A DNA stretch of 64,000 bases from Bacteroidales bacterium (lineage in GTDB: Bacteria; Bacteroidota; Bacteroidia; Bacteroidales; GWA2-32-17). The DNA lies in NCBI GenBank assembly GCA_026416095.1, contig JAOAFV010000021.1, positions 1 through 64,000 on the forward strand, in the 5' to 3' direction. This document shows positions 17,937 to 26,719 of the stretch, piece by piece. The translations under genes and the position numbers were made by a program. The notes under the pieces are model-generated. The model did no database searches. It was given only the letters and a program-made list of their open reading frames with translations, and was not told the origin of the DNA. Each line of letters starts with the position of its first letter. The stretch's first letter is position 1.

Positions 17937-19240
17937 TACTTTCTTTCATTAACTATTCTCAATGCTTCTTTAATAGGAATTTTTATTCCGTTTTTAATTG
18001 ATACAATAAAAGCATCTTCGTATTGTTTACGTATTTCTGATATTCTATTTAAAGCTTCGTTATAACTTCTTGTTCTACAACACATGTATTTATATGCGTT
18101 ATCAAAATAAAATTCTTCAACTTTAATATTTTCCTGAAATTTTTCTTTAGGTACCCTTTTTACAGAAGACATTATTTGTATTAAAAAATATACAGTATCA
18201 TTGTATATAGCACTAACTAATTTTTCAAGCGACTTCTGAAATTTATCTTCTTTATAAATAGTATCCATATTACATATTGCTTTTTTGGCTGTATAATCTT
18301 TATAAATTAACGAATCATTCAAAGTTTTATTTTCGATTTTAGAATCTTCTTTTTTAGAATCTTCTTTCTTTAAACTCTTGCTTTTATTAATTATATTAGC
18401 TTCTAATTTACAATTTATTATACTATCTTTTTCAATATAATCTTCATTTTCTGCTAATAACTTATAATTAGCATTTTCGATATAATTTTTATATCTAACT
18501 ATAGCATTGTATAAACACCTTGCATACTTGTAATGATTTTTCTCATCTTTCAAATAATTTCTTTCACTTTCATTGGTTATAAACCCTATTTCGGTGAGAA
18601 CGGCTGGCATAGTAGTTTTCCATAAAACAAGAAAGCCTGCTTGTTTTACACCTCTTTCTTCAAAATTAAGTTTTTTATACTCTTCCTGAATAAAAGAAGC
18701 AACACTTATGCTTAAGTCCATATTTGCACTTTGGTATAAGGTAAATATTATATAGGCTTCTGGGGAATAAGGATCAAAACCATCGTACTCTTCTTTATAA
18801 TTATCTTCTTTAAGTATAACAGCATTTTCGGCTATAGCAACTTCCAGATTCGACGACGATTTTGATAATCCCATTATATAAGTTTCTGTACCATATATTT
18901 CACTCTTTTTACTGGCATTTACATGTATGCACAAAAATAAATCGGCTTTATTTTCATTTGCAATTTTCGCCCTTTTGTGTAATTCGACAAACTCATCGGT
19001 ACGACGAGTATAAATAACCTTAACATCTGGTAAATTTTTTTCTATTAACTCCCCTAACTTAAGAGCAACTGAAAGAGTAATATCTTTTTCTTTTATACCA
19101 TTATATGTAGCGCCAGGATCTTTTCCGCCATGACCCGGATCAATAACAATAACATCTACTTTTTTGTCGATAATCTGACAAAATAATTTATTTATTAAAA
19201 TTAAGTTTATTATAACCAATTTTATATATAAAAAATTCAT
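17936..19240 (-). CDS. N-acetylmuramoyl-L-alanine amidase (AmiA/B/C type) with SPOR-like tail
   Basis: A 434-residue protein with a signal peptide (to ~residue 22) and an amidase_3 domain at ~28-255. Zinc-site motifs are VIDPGHGGKDPG, LCIHVNAS and VLTEIGFITN (catalytic Glu). It cleaves the amide bond between MurNAc and the stem peptide during cell separation. A Lys/Glu/Asp-rich linker leads to a C-terminal SPOR-like domain (YFLIQIMSS...YKYMCCRTRSYNEA...DAFIVSIKNG), which in the family helps target septal peptidoglycan. It is divergent from lptD with only 37 bases between start codons. Confidence 0.93.
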   Translation of the reverse strand: MNFLYIKLVIINLILINKLFCQIIDKKVDVIVIDPGHGGKDPGATYNGIKEKDITLSVALKLGELIEKNLPDVKVIYTRRTDEFVELHKRAKIANENKADLFLCIHVNASKKSEIYGTETYIMGLSKSSSNLEVAIAENAVILKEDNYKEEYDGFDPYSPEAYIIFTLYQSANMDLSISVASFIQEEYKKLNFEERGVKQAGFLVLWKTTMPAVLTEIGFITNESERNYLKDEKNHYKYARCLYNAIVRYKNYIENANYKLLAENEDYIEKDSIINCKLEANIINKSKSLKKEDSKKEDSKIENKTLNDSLIYKDYTAKKAICNMDTIYKEDKFQKSLEKLVSAIYNDTVYFLIQIMSSVKRVPKEKFQENIKVEEFYFDNAYKYMCCRTRSYNEALNRISEIRKQYEDAFIVSIKNGIKIPIKEALRIVNERK

Positions 19241-19250
19241 TAAATTTAAT

Positions 19251-19258
19251 TAGTTTTG
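19251..19258 (+). promoter_or_regulatory. -7 promoter element for lptD
   Basis: The sequence TAGTTTTG matches TAnnTTTG exactly and ends 19 bases before the TTG start of lptD. It supports that start by giving a short but normal leader. Confidence 0.45.
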
Positions 19259-19277
19259 GCAATTAATTTTCTAAATT

Positions 19278-21800
19278 TTGCACAAATATACTAAAATATT
19301 AATTCTTTGTCTAATAATAAAAAACTATATTTTTTCGCAAAACGATACTACATATGTTAACATCGACACTACTTTAAAAAAGAATGAAAAGAAAAAAAAT
19401 GTTATAGAAGAACCGATAACATACAAGTGTTCCGACTCATTAATATTTGACCTAAAAATTTCTAAAGCATATCTATATAACAATTCTGAAATTAAATACA
19501 AAGATATGGAACTAAAATCTTATTACATTGAAATTGATTTAAATAAAAACGAAGCATATTCCACGGGTAAAATAGATTCAAACAATATTATTAAAGATAA
19601 ACCAGTTTTTAAAAGCTCAGACGACGAATTTACATCGGAATGGATGAAGTATAACTTTAAAACCAAAAAAGGTTACGTTTACAATGTGTTTACAGAACAG
19701 GCAGGTGGATACTTGCATAGTTATATAACCAAGAAATTAGAAAATAACGACATATGCGTAAAAAATGCAAAATTTACAACCTGCAATTTAGAACATCCAC
19801 ATTTTTATATAAATTTAACAAAAGCCAAGGTAATCCCTAACGATAAAATTGTAACTGGACCTGCTTACCTTGTTATCGAAGATGTGCCACTACCATTAGG
19901 TATTCCTTTCGGTTTTTTTCCTCAAAAGAAAAAAAACAAATCGGGTATCGTATTACCAGAATACGGTGAAGAAGAAATAAGAGGCTTCTTTTTAAAAAAT
20001 GGTGGTTACTATTTAGCAATAAATGATTACAGCGATATAACTATAACTGGCGATATTTACACTAATACATCGTGGGGCGCCACTATTCTTAACAGATATA
20101 AAAAAAGATATAAATTTGATGGTAACCTGTCATTTTCATATAGCATAATTAAAATTGGAGAAAAAGATTTGCCAAATTATCAAGAAAATAAAGCTTACTA
20201 CATAAGATGGAATCACAATCAAGACAGTAAAGCACATCCCTACCACAGATTTAGCGCTAACGTAAATATTGGATCTCAAACTTATAACCAGTTCAACACA
20301 ATTTCTTATGAATCGCGACTAAGAAGTTCAATGCAATCAAGTATTTCATATCAACAAAATTTTCCAAATTTACCTTTTAATTTATCAATCAACCTCCGAC
20401 ACAATCAGAATTATAGCGATTCAACTATTTCTTTAATCATTCCCGATTTATTTTTCTCAATTAACAGGCAAAATGTTTTAAAAAAAATATATTTCTCTGC
20501 CAATAGCTCATTTCAAAATACCTATAATACAAAAGAAAAAGACTTTATTAAAAACCTTCGTTTAAAAAATATGAATAATGGAATAAAGCACAACATACCA
20601 ATAAGTACAAACATAAAATTGTTTAGATACTTTACATTATCGCCAAGCTTTAATTATACCGAACGGTGGTATTTTAATTATATTCAAAAAAATTGGTACA
20701 ACAAATATTTCCTTCAAACCGATACAATTAATGGTTATTTAAAAACCGACACAATTCAAAGATTTATGAGAGCAGGAGAATGGACTTTTGCAACACCATT
20801 AAATACACAAATATATGGATTCTATATGCCAACTAAAACACATGGATGGTTCCAAGGAGTTCGACATTTAATTATTCCCACAATAAATTTTATTTATCGT
20901 CCCGATTATTCAAAAAAATGGTATTATAAGCAAGTTCAAATCGACACAACAGGTAGAACTCAAACATATTCAATATTTTCAAACAATATTTTTGGTTGTC
21001 CTCCGGCTGGAAAATATGGAGTACTTTCTTTTTCATTAAATAACAGTATTGAAATGAAATATAAAAGTAAAAACGATACCTTAAATAAAATTAATAAGTA
21101 TTCTTTATTAGATCAATTATTAATAAGTACAGGTTATAACATTGCAGCTGACAGCATGAAAATGCAACCACTAAGTATAATTGCAAGAACAAATCTTTTA
21201 CAAATACTTAATATAAACTTCAGTTCTTCGCACCAGTGGTATACATACGATAACACGGGCAAGTTTATAAACAAACTACAATGGCATAAAAATAAAAAAA
21301 TAGCTAACCTAACAAATGCAAACTTATCGTTTAACATTACAATAAATCACAACACACTTAAGAAGCAAAAAAAAGAAGAAACTTCATATAAGTCCATTGC
21401 AAAATACACCGACATTACCGAAGAAGAACTAAATAAGTTTATCGATTTTTCTGTGCCATGGTCATTTAACATATCTTACTCTTTAAATTACTTAATTGAT
21501 AAGTATAATTCAGAGAAAGATCTTTATAATTATAAAACTGTTAAAAGCTTACTATTTTCAGGCGATATAAATATAACTAATAAATGGAAACTTTCTGTAT
21601 CTACAGGTTACGACTTTGCCACAAAAAAATTTACATATACAAACCTAAATATTTATCGCGACCTACATTGTTGGGAAATGCGCTTATCGTGGGTGCCTTT
21701 TGGATACTATAAAAGCTATTATTTTCAAATTAATGTAAAATCGTCAATATTACAAGACCTTAAACTAATGAGAAAAAAACCTTTTATAGATTATTTCTAA
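19278..21800 (+). CDS. lptD: LPS-assembly outer-membrane protein LptD
   Basis: An 840-residue protein. The signal peptide is followed by an OstA/LptA-like beta-jelly-roll region (residues ~60-210; MELKSYYIEIDLNKNEAYSTGKID, PLGIPFGFFPQKKKNKSGIVLPEYGE). A long C-terminal beta-barrel rich in aromatic, alternating strands follows. LptD inserts lipopolysaccharide into the outer leaflet. Only a TTG start is available after an in-frame stop: it gives MHKYTKILILCLI with a proper charged n-region, and no in-frame ATG lies near the signal peptide. The adjacent amidase and MCE genes match the envelope-biogenesis gene order known in Bacteroidota. Confidence 0.9.
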   Translation: MHKYTKILILCLIIKNYIFSQNDTTYVNIDTTLKKNEKKKNVIEEPITYKCSDSLIFDLKISKAYLYNNSEIKYKDMELKSYYIEIDLNKNEAYSTGKIDSNNIIKDKPVFKSSDDEFTSEWMKYNFKTKKGYVYNVFTEQAGGYLHSYITKKLENNDICVKNAKFTTCNLEHPHFYINLTKAKVIPNDKIVTGPAYLVIEDVPLPLGIPFGFFPQKKKNKSGIVLPEYGEEEIRGFFLKNGGYYLAINDYSDITITGDIYTNTSWGATILNRYKKRYKFDGNLSFSYSIIKIGEKDLPNYQENKAYYIRWNHNQDSKAHPYHRFSANVNIGSQTYNQFNTISYESRLRSSMQSSISYQQNFPNLPFNLSINLRHNQNYSDSTISLIIPDLFFSINRQNVLKKIYFSANSSFQNTYNTKEKDFIKNLRLKNMNNGIKHNIPISTNIKLFRYFTLSPSFNYTERWYFNYIQKNWYNKYFLQTDTINGYLKTDTIQRFMRAGEWTFATPLNTQIYGFYMPTKTHGWFQGVRHLIIPTINFIYRPDYSKKWYYKQVQIDTTGRTQTYSIFSNNIFGCPPAGKYGVLSFSLNNSIEMKYKSKNDTLNKINKYSLLDQLLISTGYNIAADSMKMQPLSIIARTNLLQILNINFSSSHQWYTYDNTGKFINKLQWHKNKKIANLTNANLSFNITINHNTLKKQKKEETSYKSIAKYTDITEEELNKFIDFSVPWSFNISYSLNYLIDKYNSEKDLYNYKTVKSLLFSGDINITNKWKLSVSTGYDFATKKFTYTNLNIYRDLHCWEMRLSWVPFGYYKSYYFQINVKSSILQDLKLMRKKPFIDYF
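19283..19290 (-). promoter_or_regulatory. -7 promoter element for the amidase-MCE operon
   Basis: The minus strand reads TATATTTG, an exact TAnnTTTG match, about 43 bases upstream of the amidase start. It lies inside the first codons of lptD, so the two divergent transcription units overlap. Confidence 0.55.
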
Positions 21801-21806
21801 AATGAG

Positions 21807-21814
21807 TATATTTG
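21807..21814 (+). promoter_or_regulatory. -7 promoter element for the HMA-glycosyltransferase-flippase operon
   Basis: TATATTTG matches TAnnTTTG exactly. It lies inside the longest possible frame of the HMA gene, which argues for the downstream ATG at 21829 and a leader of about 10 bases. Confidence 0.6.
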
Positions 21815-21828
21815 CAAAAATTCATATT

Positions 21829-22155
21829 ATGAGAGCATTAATAATTAATTTTCTATTACTTATTTTTTGCAGATTCTTGATAGCACAAACTTTTCCTGAA
21901 TTTAAGGTTAAAACTTTTTTTCATTGTGTTAATGGAAAAATTCAAATTGAAAAGGAATTGTCAAAAATAGAAGGTATAACATACGTAAATGCCGATATAA
22001 ACACAAAAATAGTAACTGTTAAATACGATAAAGCAAAATGCGATACAAATAAAATAATTAATGAAATTGAGAGAATTGGCTATTACACGCAATATTCCGA
22101 TAAAAAGAAAAGAATTAAAAGAGCATGTCCTCACGATAGCAAAAAAGCAGAATGA
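21829..22155 (+). CDS. Exported heavy-metal-associated (HMA) domain protein
   Basis: About 108 residues. The signal peptide MRALIINFLLLIFCRFLIAQ is followed by a ferredoxin-like HMA fold (FKVKTFFHCVNGKIQIEKELSKIEG, VNADINTKIVTVKYD, INEIERIGYYTQYS). The usual metal-binding CxxC is reduced to a single cysteine (FHCVNGK), so metal affinity may be altered. A short Lys-rich tail ends in ACPHDSKKAE. It overlaps the glycosyltransferase start by 4 bases. Periplasmic HMA proteins usually handle copper or related metals; the role here is inference. Confidence 0.8.
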   Translation: MRALIINFLLLIFCRFLIAQTFPEFKVKTFFHCVNGKIQIEKELSKIEGITYVNADINTKIVTVKYDKAKCDTNKIINEIERIGYYTQYSDKKKRIKRACPHDSKKAE

Positions 22156-23258
22156 AAAAAATAAACATTGTATCTTTTAACATTCCCTACCCTCCTAATT
22201 ATGGAGGAGTAATTGATGTTTATTATAAAATTAAAACACTAAAAGAATTATCTTACGATGTTTTTCTTCATACTTTCAGTTATGGACGAAAGCTAAACGA
22301 AGAATTAAAATATTTATGTAACAAAATATATATTTACGAGAGAAAAAAACATTTAAGATACTTTTTCTCAACTTTGCCTTTCATAGTAACAACCAGAAAC
22401 AGTAATGAATTACTGAAAAATATTTACAACAACAATTACCCTATAATCTTAGAAGGCATACATACAACCTACCATTTATTTAATAACAACATTCCCCAAG
22501 AAAGATGTTACATTAGAACTCATAATATTGAAAAAAATTATTATTGGACGTTATTTAAAAACAGTAATTTATTTGAAAAATTTTACTTTTTACCAGAATT
22601 TTTAAAATTAACTACATACGAAACGAAGGTAGTTGCTAAAGCAAATGCTATTTTAACCATCTCTGAAAGAGATAAAGATTATTTTGAACATTTTAATAAT
22701 AATACACATGTAATTTATCCATTTCATAAGTATTCTGATATTGAAAGTATTCCTGGCAAAGGAAAATACATCTTAATTCATGGTGATTTTACAATAAAAC
22801 AAAATATTAAGTCGCTATATTGGCTTTTGAAAAATGTAATTTCAAAATTGAATTATAAGGTTATAATAGCAGGTAAGATGAATAAAACTGTAAGTTATAA
22901 CAAAAATGTAGAAGTTATACCCAACCCTTCTGAGGAAGAAATGCACCAATTAATAAAAAATTCTCATATTTGCATAATTCATAATTTTAATTCTGAAGGT
23001 TTTAAGATAAAAGTACTACACTCACTATTTGCAGGAAGATTTTGCATTTGCAATAACAAAAGCATTTCTGATACTTTGCTTAATAAAGTATGCATTATTG
23101 CCAACACTACAGAAGAATACATAAATGCTATAAATGAACTTTTCAACAAAGATTTTAATGAAACTGACATCAAATATAGAAAACAAATGTTAAAAAAATT
23201 TAACAACATTGAAAATGCAACTAAACTTGTAAATATTATAAATGGGTGTAATACGTAA
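22152..23258 (+). CDS. GT4-type glycosyltransferase
   Basis: A 368-residue protein with a GT-B fold layout. The N-terminal Rossmann half starts NIVSFNIPYPPNYGGVIDVYYKIK. The C-terminal half contains YILIHGDFTIKQNIKSLYWLL and a nucleotide-sugar site region near NSEGFKIKVLHSLFAGRFCICN, matching the E-x7-E-like area of family 4 enzymes. It probably adds a sugar to a lipid-linked surface glycan. It overlaps the HMA gene by 4 bases and the flippase gene by 17, so all three are co-transcribed. Donor and acceptor are unknown. Confidence 0.85.
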   Translation: MKKINIVSFNIPYPPNYGGVIDVYYKIKTLKELSYDVFLHTFSYGRKLNEELKYLCNKIYIYERKKHLRYFFSTLPFIVTTRNSNELLKNIYNNNYPIILEGIHTTYHLFNNNIPQERCYIRTHNIEKNYYWTLFKNSNLFEKFYFLPEFLKLTTYETKVVAKANAILTISERDKDYFEHFNNNTHVIYPFHKYSDIESIPGKGKYILIHGDFTIKQNIKSLYWLLKNVISKLNYKVIIAGKMNKTVSYNKNVEVIPNPSEEEMHQLIKNSHICIIHNFNSEGFKIKVLHSLFAGRFCICNNKSISDTLLNKVCIIANTTEEYINAINELFNKDFNETDIKYRKQMLKKFNNIENATKLVNIINGCNT

Positions 23259-24747
23259 ACAAACAATATTAGGCACAATTTATACTTATCTGGGGGCAGG
23301 GCTTGGTGTTTTTACAAACCTAATTTTACTTGCTTGGTTTTATACACCCGAACAAATAGGCCTATTAAATGTACTTATTTCTTATTCTTTAATATTTGCT
23401 CAATTTGGAAATCTTGGGTTCGATAATGTAACTACACGTCTTTTTACATATTTTCGAAATAAAGAAAAATATCATTTTGGTTATTCAAAATTACTTTTTA
23501 GTGTTAACATAATTGGTGGGTTAATAGCAACAGTTATTTTTTTCATTTTTTACAAAACAAGTAATTTCAAAGATGAATTGTTTGTAAGATTAGGAATTCT
23601 TACTGTACCGCTAATTTGGGCAACATTATTTTTTAATACTCTTGATACTTACTCCAGAGCACTTTATAAAAGTGTTAGAGGCACATTCTTAAAAGAAGTT
23701 ATACAACGAATTCTCATTATAATAGCAATGATATTATTTGGCCTTACAATAATCAAATCATTCAGTTTGTTTGCAGTAATATATGTGATTTGCATTATGA
23801 TACCAACTTTGGTGTTATTTTTATTACTTATTTATGAAAAAGAACTATCATTTAAAGGAAATTTATCGTTAATTATATCAAAAAATCTCAAAAATGAAAT
23901 AATTAATGTTTCGTTGTTTGGTATAATAACAATTTTCTCAAGCACAATTGTATTAAATATTGATAAAATAATGTTACAGCATTATATAAACTTAAAAGCA
24001 GCTGGAATTTATTCAATAGCTTATTATTTTGGCACAATAATGTTAATGCCATCGAGAGTACTAAACAAAATTGCCTCTATTATAATTGCCGATGCTTGGA
24101 AAAATAATGATTATAAAACAATAAATTCAATATATTACAAAAGTTGCATCAATCAGTTTGTTTTTTCACTTTTTCTCTTCATTTTAATATATGCAAATCT
24201 CAACTCTATACTAAAACTTTTACCTTCGCAATATAATAACATTCAAACTATTGTATTCTGGATTTTACTTGGTAATTTTATTGATATGAGTACTGGTATC
24301 AATAATAATATTATTGCCACATCACCCAATTACAAAATGCAAAGCTTATTTATGAGTATTTTTGTAATAATAATAATATTAACAAATGCCATCTTTATAC
24401 CTATATATGGTATTGTAGGAGCAGCATTTGCAAGTGCAGTATCATTATTTTTATTTAATTTTATAAGATGGTATTATCTTTACAAGAAATACAAATTTCA
24501 ACCGTTTAATCATAAATTCGCAATAGGAATAATTTTGGGTTTAATAATATATTTGATTCAGTCATTAATTCCAGAATTTAAAAATTTTCTAATAGATATT
24601 TTTGTAAGAAGTAGTATTATAACTATTATTTTTCTTTATGTATTTTACAACCTTAAAATTTCAGAAGATATGAACGAAAGATTTTACGTATATCTAAAGA
24701 TAATTAATGATAAATTAAAGAATTTTTCTTCTTTTAATAAAAAGTAA
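23242..24747 (+). CDS. Polysaccharide flippase (Wzx/MOP superfamily)
   Basis: A 501-residue polytopic membrane protein with about 14 hydrophobic segments. The N-terminus is typical of the oligosaccharide flippases: RKQTILGTIYTYLGAGLGVFTNLIL and TPEQIGLLNVL. It should move undecaprenyl-linked glycan units across the inner membrane. Together with the preceding glycosyltransferase and the minus-strand glycan genes near 4-6 kb it would serve surface polysaccharide export. It converges with hydE. Confidence 0.9.
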   Translation: MGVIRKQTILGTIYTYLGAGLGVFTNLILLAWFYTPEQIGLLNVLISYSLIFAQFGNLGFDNVTTRLFTYFRNKEKYHFGYSKLLFSVNIIGGLIATVIFFIFYKTSNFKDELFVRLGILTVPLIWATLFFNTLDTYSRALYKSVRGTFLKEVIQRILIIIAMILFGLTIIKSFSLFAVIYVICIMIPTLVLFLLLIYEKELSFKGNLSLIISKNLKNEIINVSLFGIITIFSSTIVLNIDKIMLQHYINLKAAGIYSIAYYFGTIMLMPSRVLNKIASIIIADAWKNNDYKTINSIYYKSCINQFVFSLFLFILIYANLNSILKLLPSQYNNIQTIVFWILLGNFIDMSTGINNNIIATSPNYKMQSLFMSIFVIIIILTNAIFIPIYGIVGAAFASAVSLFLFNFIRWYYLYKKYKFQPFNHKFAIGIILGLIIYLIQSLIPEFKNFLIDIFVRSSIITIIFLYVFYNLKISEDMNERFYVYLKIINDKLKNFSSFNKK

Positions 24748-24807
24748 AAATTGCGAACAAAAAATAATACTTCAAAAGCCAAAACATCATTTTATGGAAA
24801 TAAATCT

Positions 24808-25896
24808 TTAATTTTTAAATTTAGAGAGGTAATGTTTTGAATCGCCCAATTCTCCGTAAGCTATTTCACAGCCAACATTTCGAATTTTTCTTTCAATACA
24901 TAAGGAGCAATTTTCAGGTTCTTCGGTATAACATGGTTTATTTTCGTAAAGAAAATACTTATCTCTATATTTAACAGGAGTAATATTAGGCATAATTATA
25001 TTAGCGCCAACAGCAATAGCCTTCTCTCGCCCCATTTTATCAAGTGCTTGAAGAGCAGTAGTTGCTGCAATATTAATATCTTTCATCATAATACGAAGCA
25101 AAGCAATCATCTTTAAAGAAAGATTAAAACGCAATTGTGGTGATGGAATTTCATTTACTTTTTTAAATAAAGGAGTATTTGAATGTTCAATATATGGTCC
25201 CATTCCGCACATATCAATATCAAATTCTTTCATAAAAATTAAATCGTTTGCAAGATGTTCTAATGTTTGAAAAGGCAAACCAATCATTACTCCTGTGCCC
25301 ACTTGATAACCAATTTTTTTTAATGCATACAATGATAATAATCTATTTTCAAAATCATGTGTTTGATTATTTGGATGTAATTTTTTATATAACTTTTTAT
25401 CACTTACTTCTATCCTTAATAAGTATCTTGATGCACCAGCCTTGTACCATTGCTCATATATTAATTCCGATTGTTCTCCAAGAGACAATGTTATGGCAAG
25501 TTTTGAATTAGTCTTTCTTCTTATTTCTCCTATAAGATATGTTATGTTATTTACAAAAAAATCAGAATTGTTTTCACCTGCTTGAATAACAATGCTTCCG
25601 TACTGCTTGTTATATGCAAAAAGAGCTGCATTTATTACTTCTTCATTGCTCATAGTATAACGTTGTACCTTCTTATTACCACGTCGTATTCCACAATAAT
25701 AACAATTTTTCCGACAAATATTTGAATACTCTATTAAACCTCGAAAATATACTTTATTACCTACATATTTCAGTTTTATTTCGTTAGCTTTTTTAAATAG
25801 ATATTGCTGATCGAAATCTTTTGATTGTAGTAATAATACTATTTCATTGACAGGTAAAATCTCGTTTTTTATTAGTTTATCAACTAATGCTTTCAC
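24808..25896 (-). CDS. hydE: [FeFe]-hydrogenase H-cluster radical SAM maturase HydE
   Basis: A 362-residue radical SAM protein. The SAM-cluster motif CxxxCxxC is at Cys61, Cys65 and Cys68. A C-terminal triplet at Cys322, Cys330 and Cys333 (spacing C-x7-C-x2-C) matches the second cluster of HydE and separates it from BioB and PylB. HydE acts with HydG and HydF to build the 2Fe subcluster of the H-cluster. No hydF, hydG or hydrogenase gene lies next to it. It converges with the flippase gene, and no exact promoter element was seen. Confidence 0.9.
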   Translation of the reverse strand: MKALVDKLIKNEILPVNEIVLLLQSKDFDQQYLFKKANEIKLKYVGNKVYFRGLIEYSNICRKNCYYCGIRRGNKKVQRYTMSNEEVINAALFAYNKQYGSIVIQAGENNSDFFVNNITYLIGEIRRKTNSKLAITLSLGEQSELIYEQWYKAGASRYLLRIEVSDKKLYKKLHPNNQTHDFENRLLSLYALKKIGYQVGTGVMIGLPFQTLEHLANDLIFMKEFDIDMCGMGPYIEHSNTPLFKKVNEIPSPQLRFNLSLKMIALLRIMMKDINIAATTALQALDKMGREKAIAVGANIIMPNITPVKYRDKYFLYENKPCYTEEPENCSLCIERKIRNVGCEIAYGELGDSKHYLSKFKN

Positions 25897-26130
25897 AATG
25901 TAAAGTTAAGATTACCTAAAATATAAACACATGATATATGTCAAAATGTTTACAATTAATTTTTTTACTATTTATTATCTAATATTGTTAAAAAAAGTAA
26001 TTCATGCGGGTAAAATATTAATAAAAATATACTATTGAATGAAAAAAAACTTTTCACATAAAAGAAAAAAATATTAAAAAATAAAAAGTTGACTATTAAA
26101 AAATCATTAATTATTTGGTATAGAAATAAA

Positions 26131-26658
26131 TCAAATCCTAAAATAAAAGCTAAGCAAAAGTATAACCAAAATCATTAAAAATAAAGCACTTGTTATGTAT
26201 AAATATTTAATAAACATTTGTTTGTAATGTTTTACTTTAATTTCGCTAATTATGTAATTTATGTGATTTTGAAGCTGTAAAAAGGCACTGTCGTTTTTCT
26301 TAATGATAGCTGAAACACCTTTTTCATGTGCTTCTACATAAAACGAGGTTTCGTTACCATCGGTGAGAATAATAAAGTGAGTTGAAGGAAATATTTTTTT
26401 TATTTTTTCTATGTAATAAATACCTTTTTTTTCATTTTTTCCGTATGGATCTTTAAATATATAATCCATTATTACTATATTAATTATTTTAGGCGAAAAT
26501 TTTTGCCTTTGCAAAAAGGCAATCAATTCTTCACCTTTTGGAAAAGCATGAATGTGATAGTTTGTAGTTTTAGTAAATTTTGTGTATAACATATTACATA
26601 ATAATTCATCATCGTCAACTATAAAAACATTAACATTTTTATCTTTAAGTTTAAACAT
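26131..26658 (-). CDS. Receiver-domain protein with a C-terminal membrane anchor
   Basis: A 175-residue protein. Residues ~9-125 are a CheY-like receiver: acidic cluster Asp15-Asp16-Asp17, phospho-acceptor Asp65 (IVIMDYIF), a switch Thr in IILTDG and a conserved Lys in IIKK. Instead of an output domain it ends with a single hydrophobic helix (KYLYITSALFLMILVILLLSFYF). The receiver would therefore be tethered to the inner membrane facing the cytoplasm. No kinase gene is adjacent. A TAnnTTTG element precedes it, so it looks monocistronic. Confidence 0.85.
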   Translation of the reverse strand: MFKLKDKNVNVFIVDDDELLCNMLYTKFTKTTNYHIHAFPKGEELIAFLQRQKFSPKIINIVIMDYIFKDPYGKNEKKGIYYIEKIKKIFPSTHFIILTDGNETSFYVEAHEKGVSAIIKKNDSAFLQLQNHINYIISEIKVKHYKQMFIKYLYITSALFLMILVILLLSFYFRI

Positions 26659-26682
26659 GTTATAAATTTAATTATTGTAAAA

Positions 26683-26690
26683 CAAATATA
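26683..26690 (-). promoter_or_regulatory. -7 promoter element for the receiver gene
   Basis: The minus strand reads TATATTTG, an exact TAnnTTTG match 25 bases upstream of the start codon. Confidence 0.55.
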
Positions 26691-26719
26691 GTAAAACAAT
26701 TTTAAATTAAAAAAATAAG

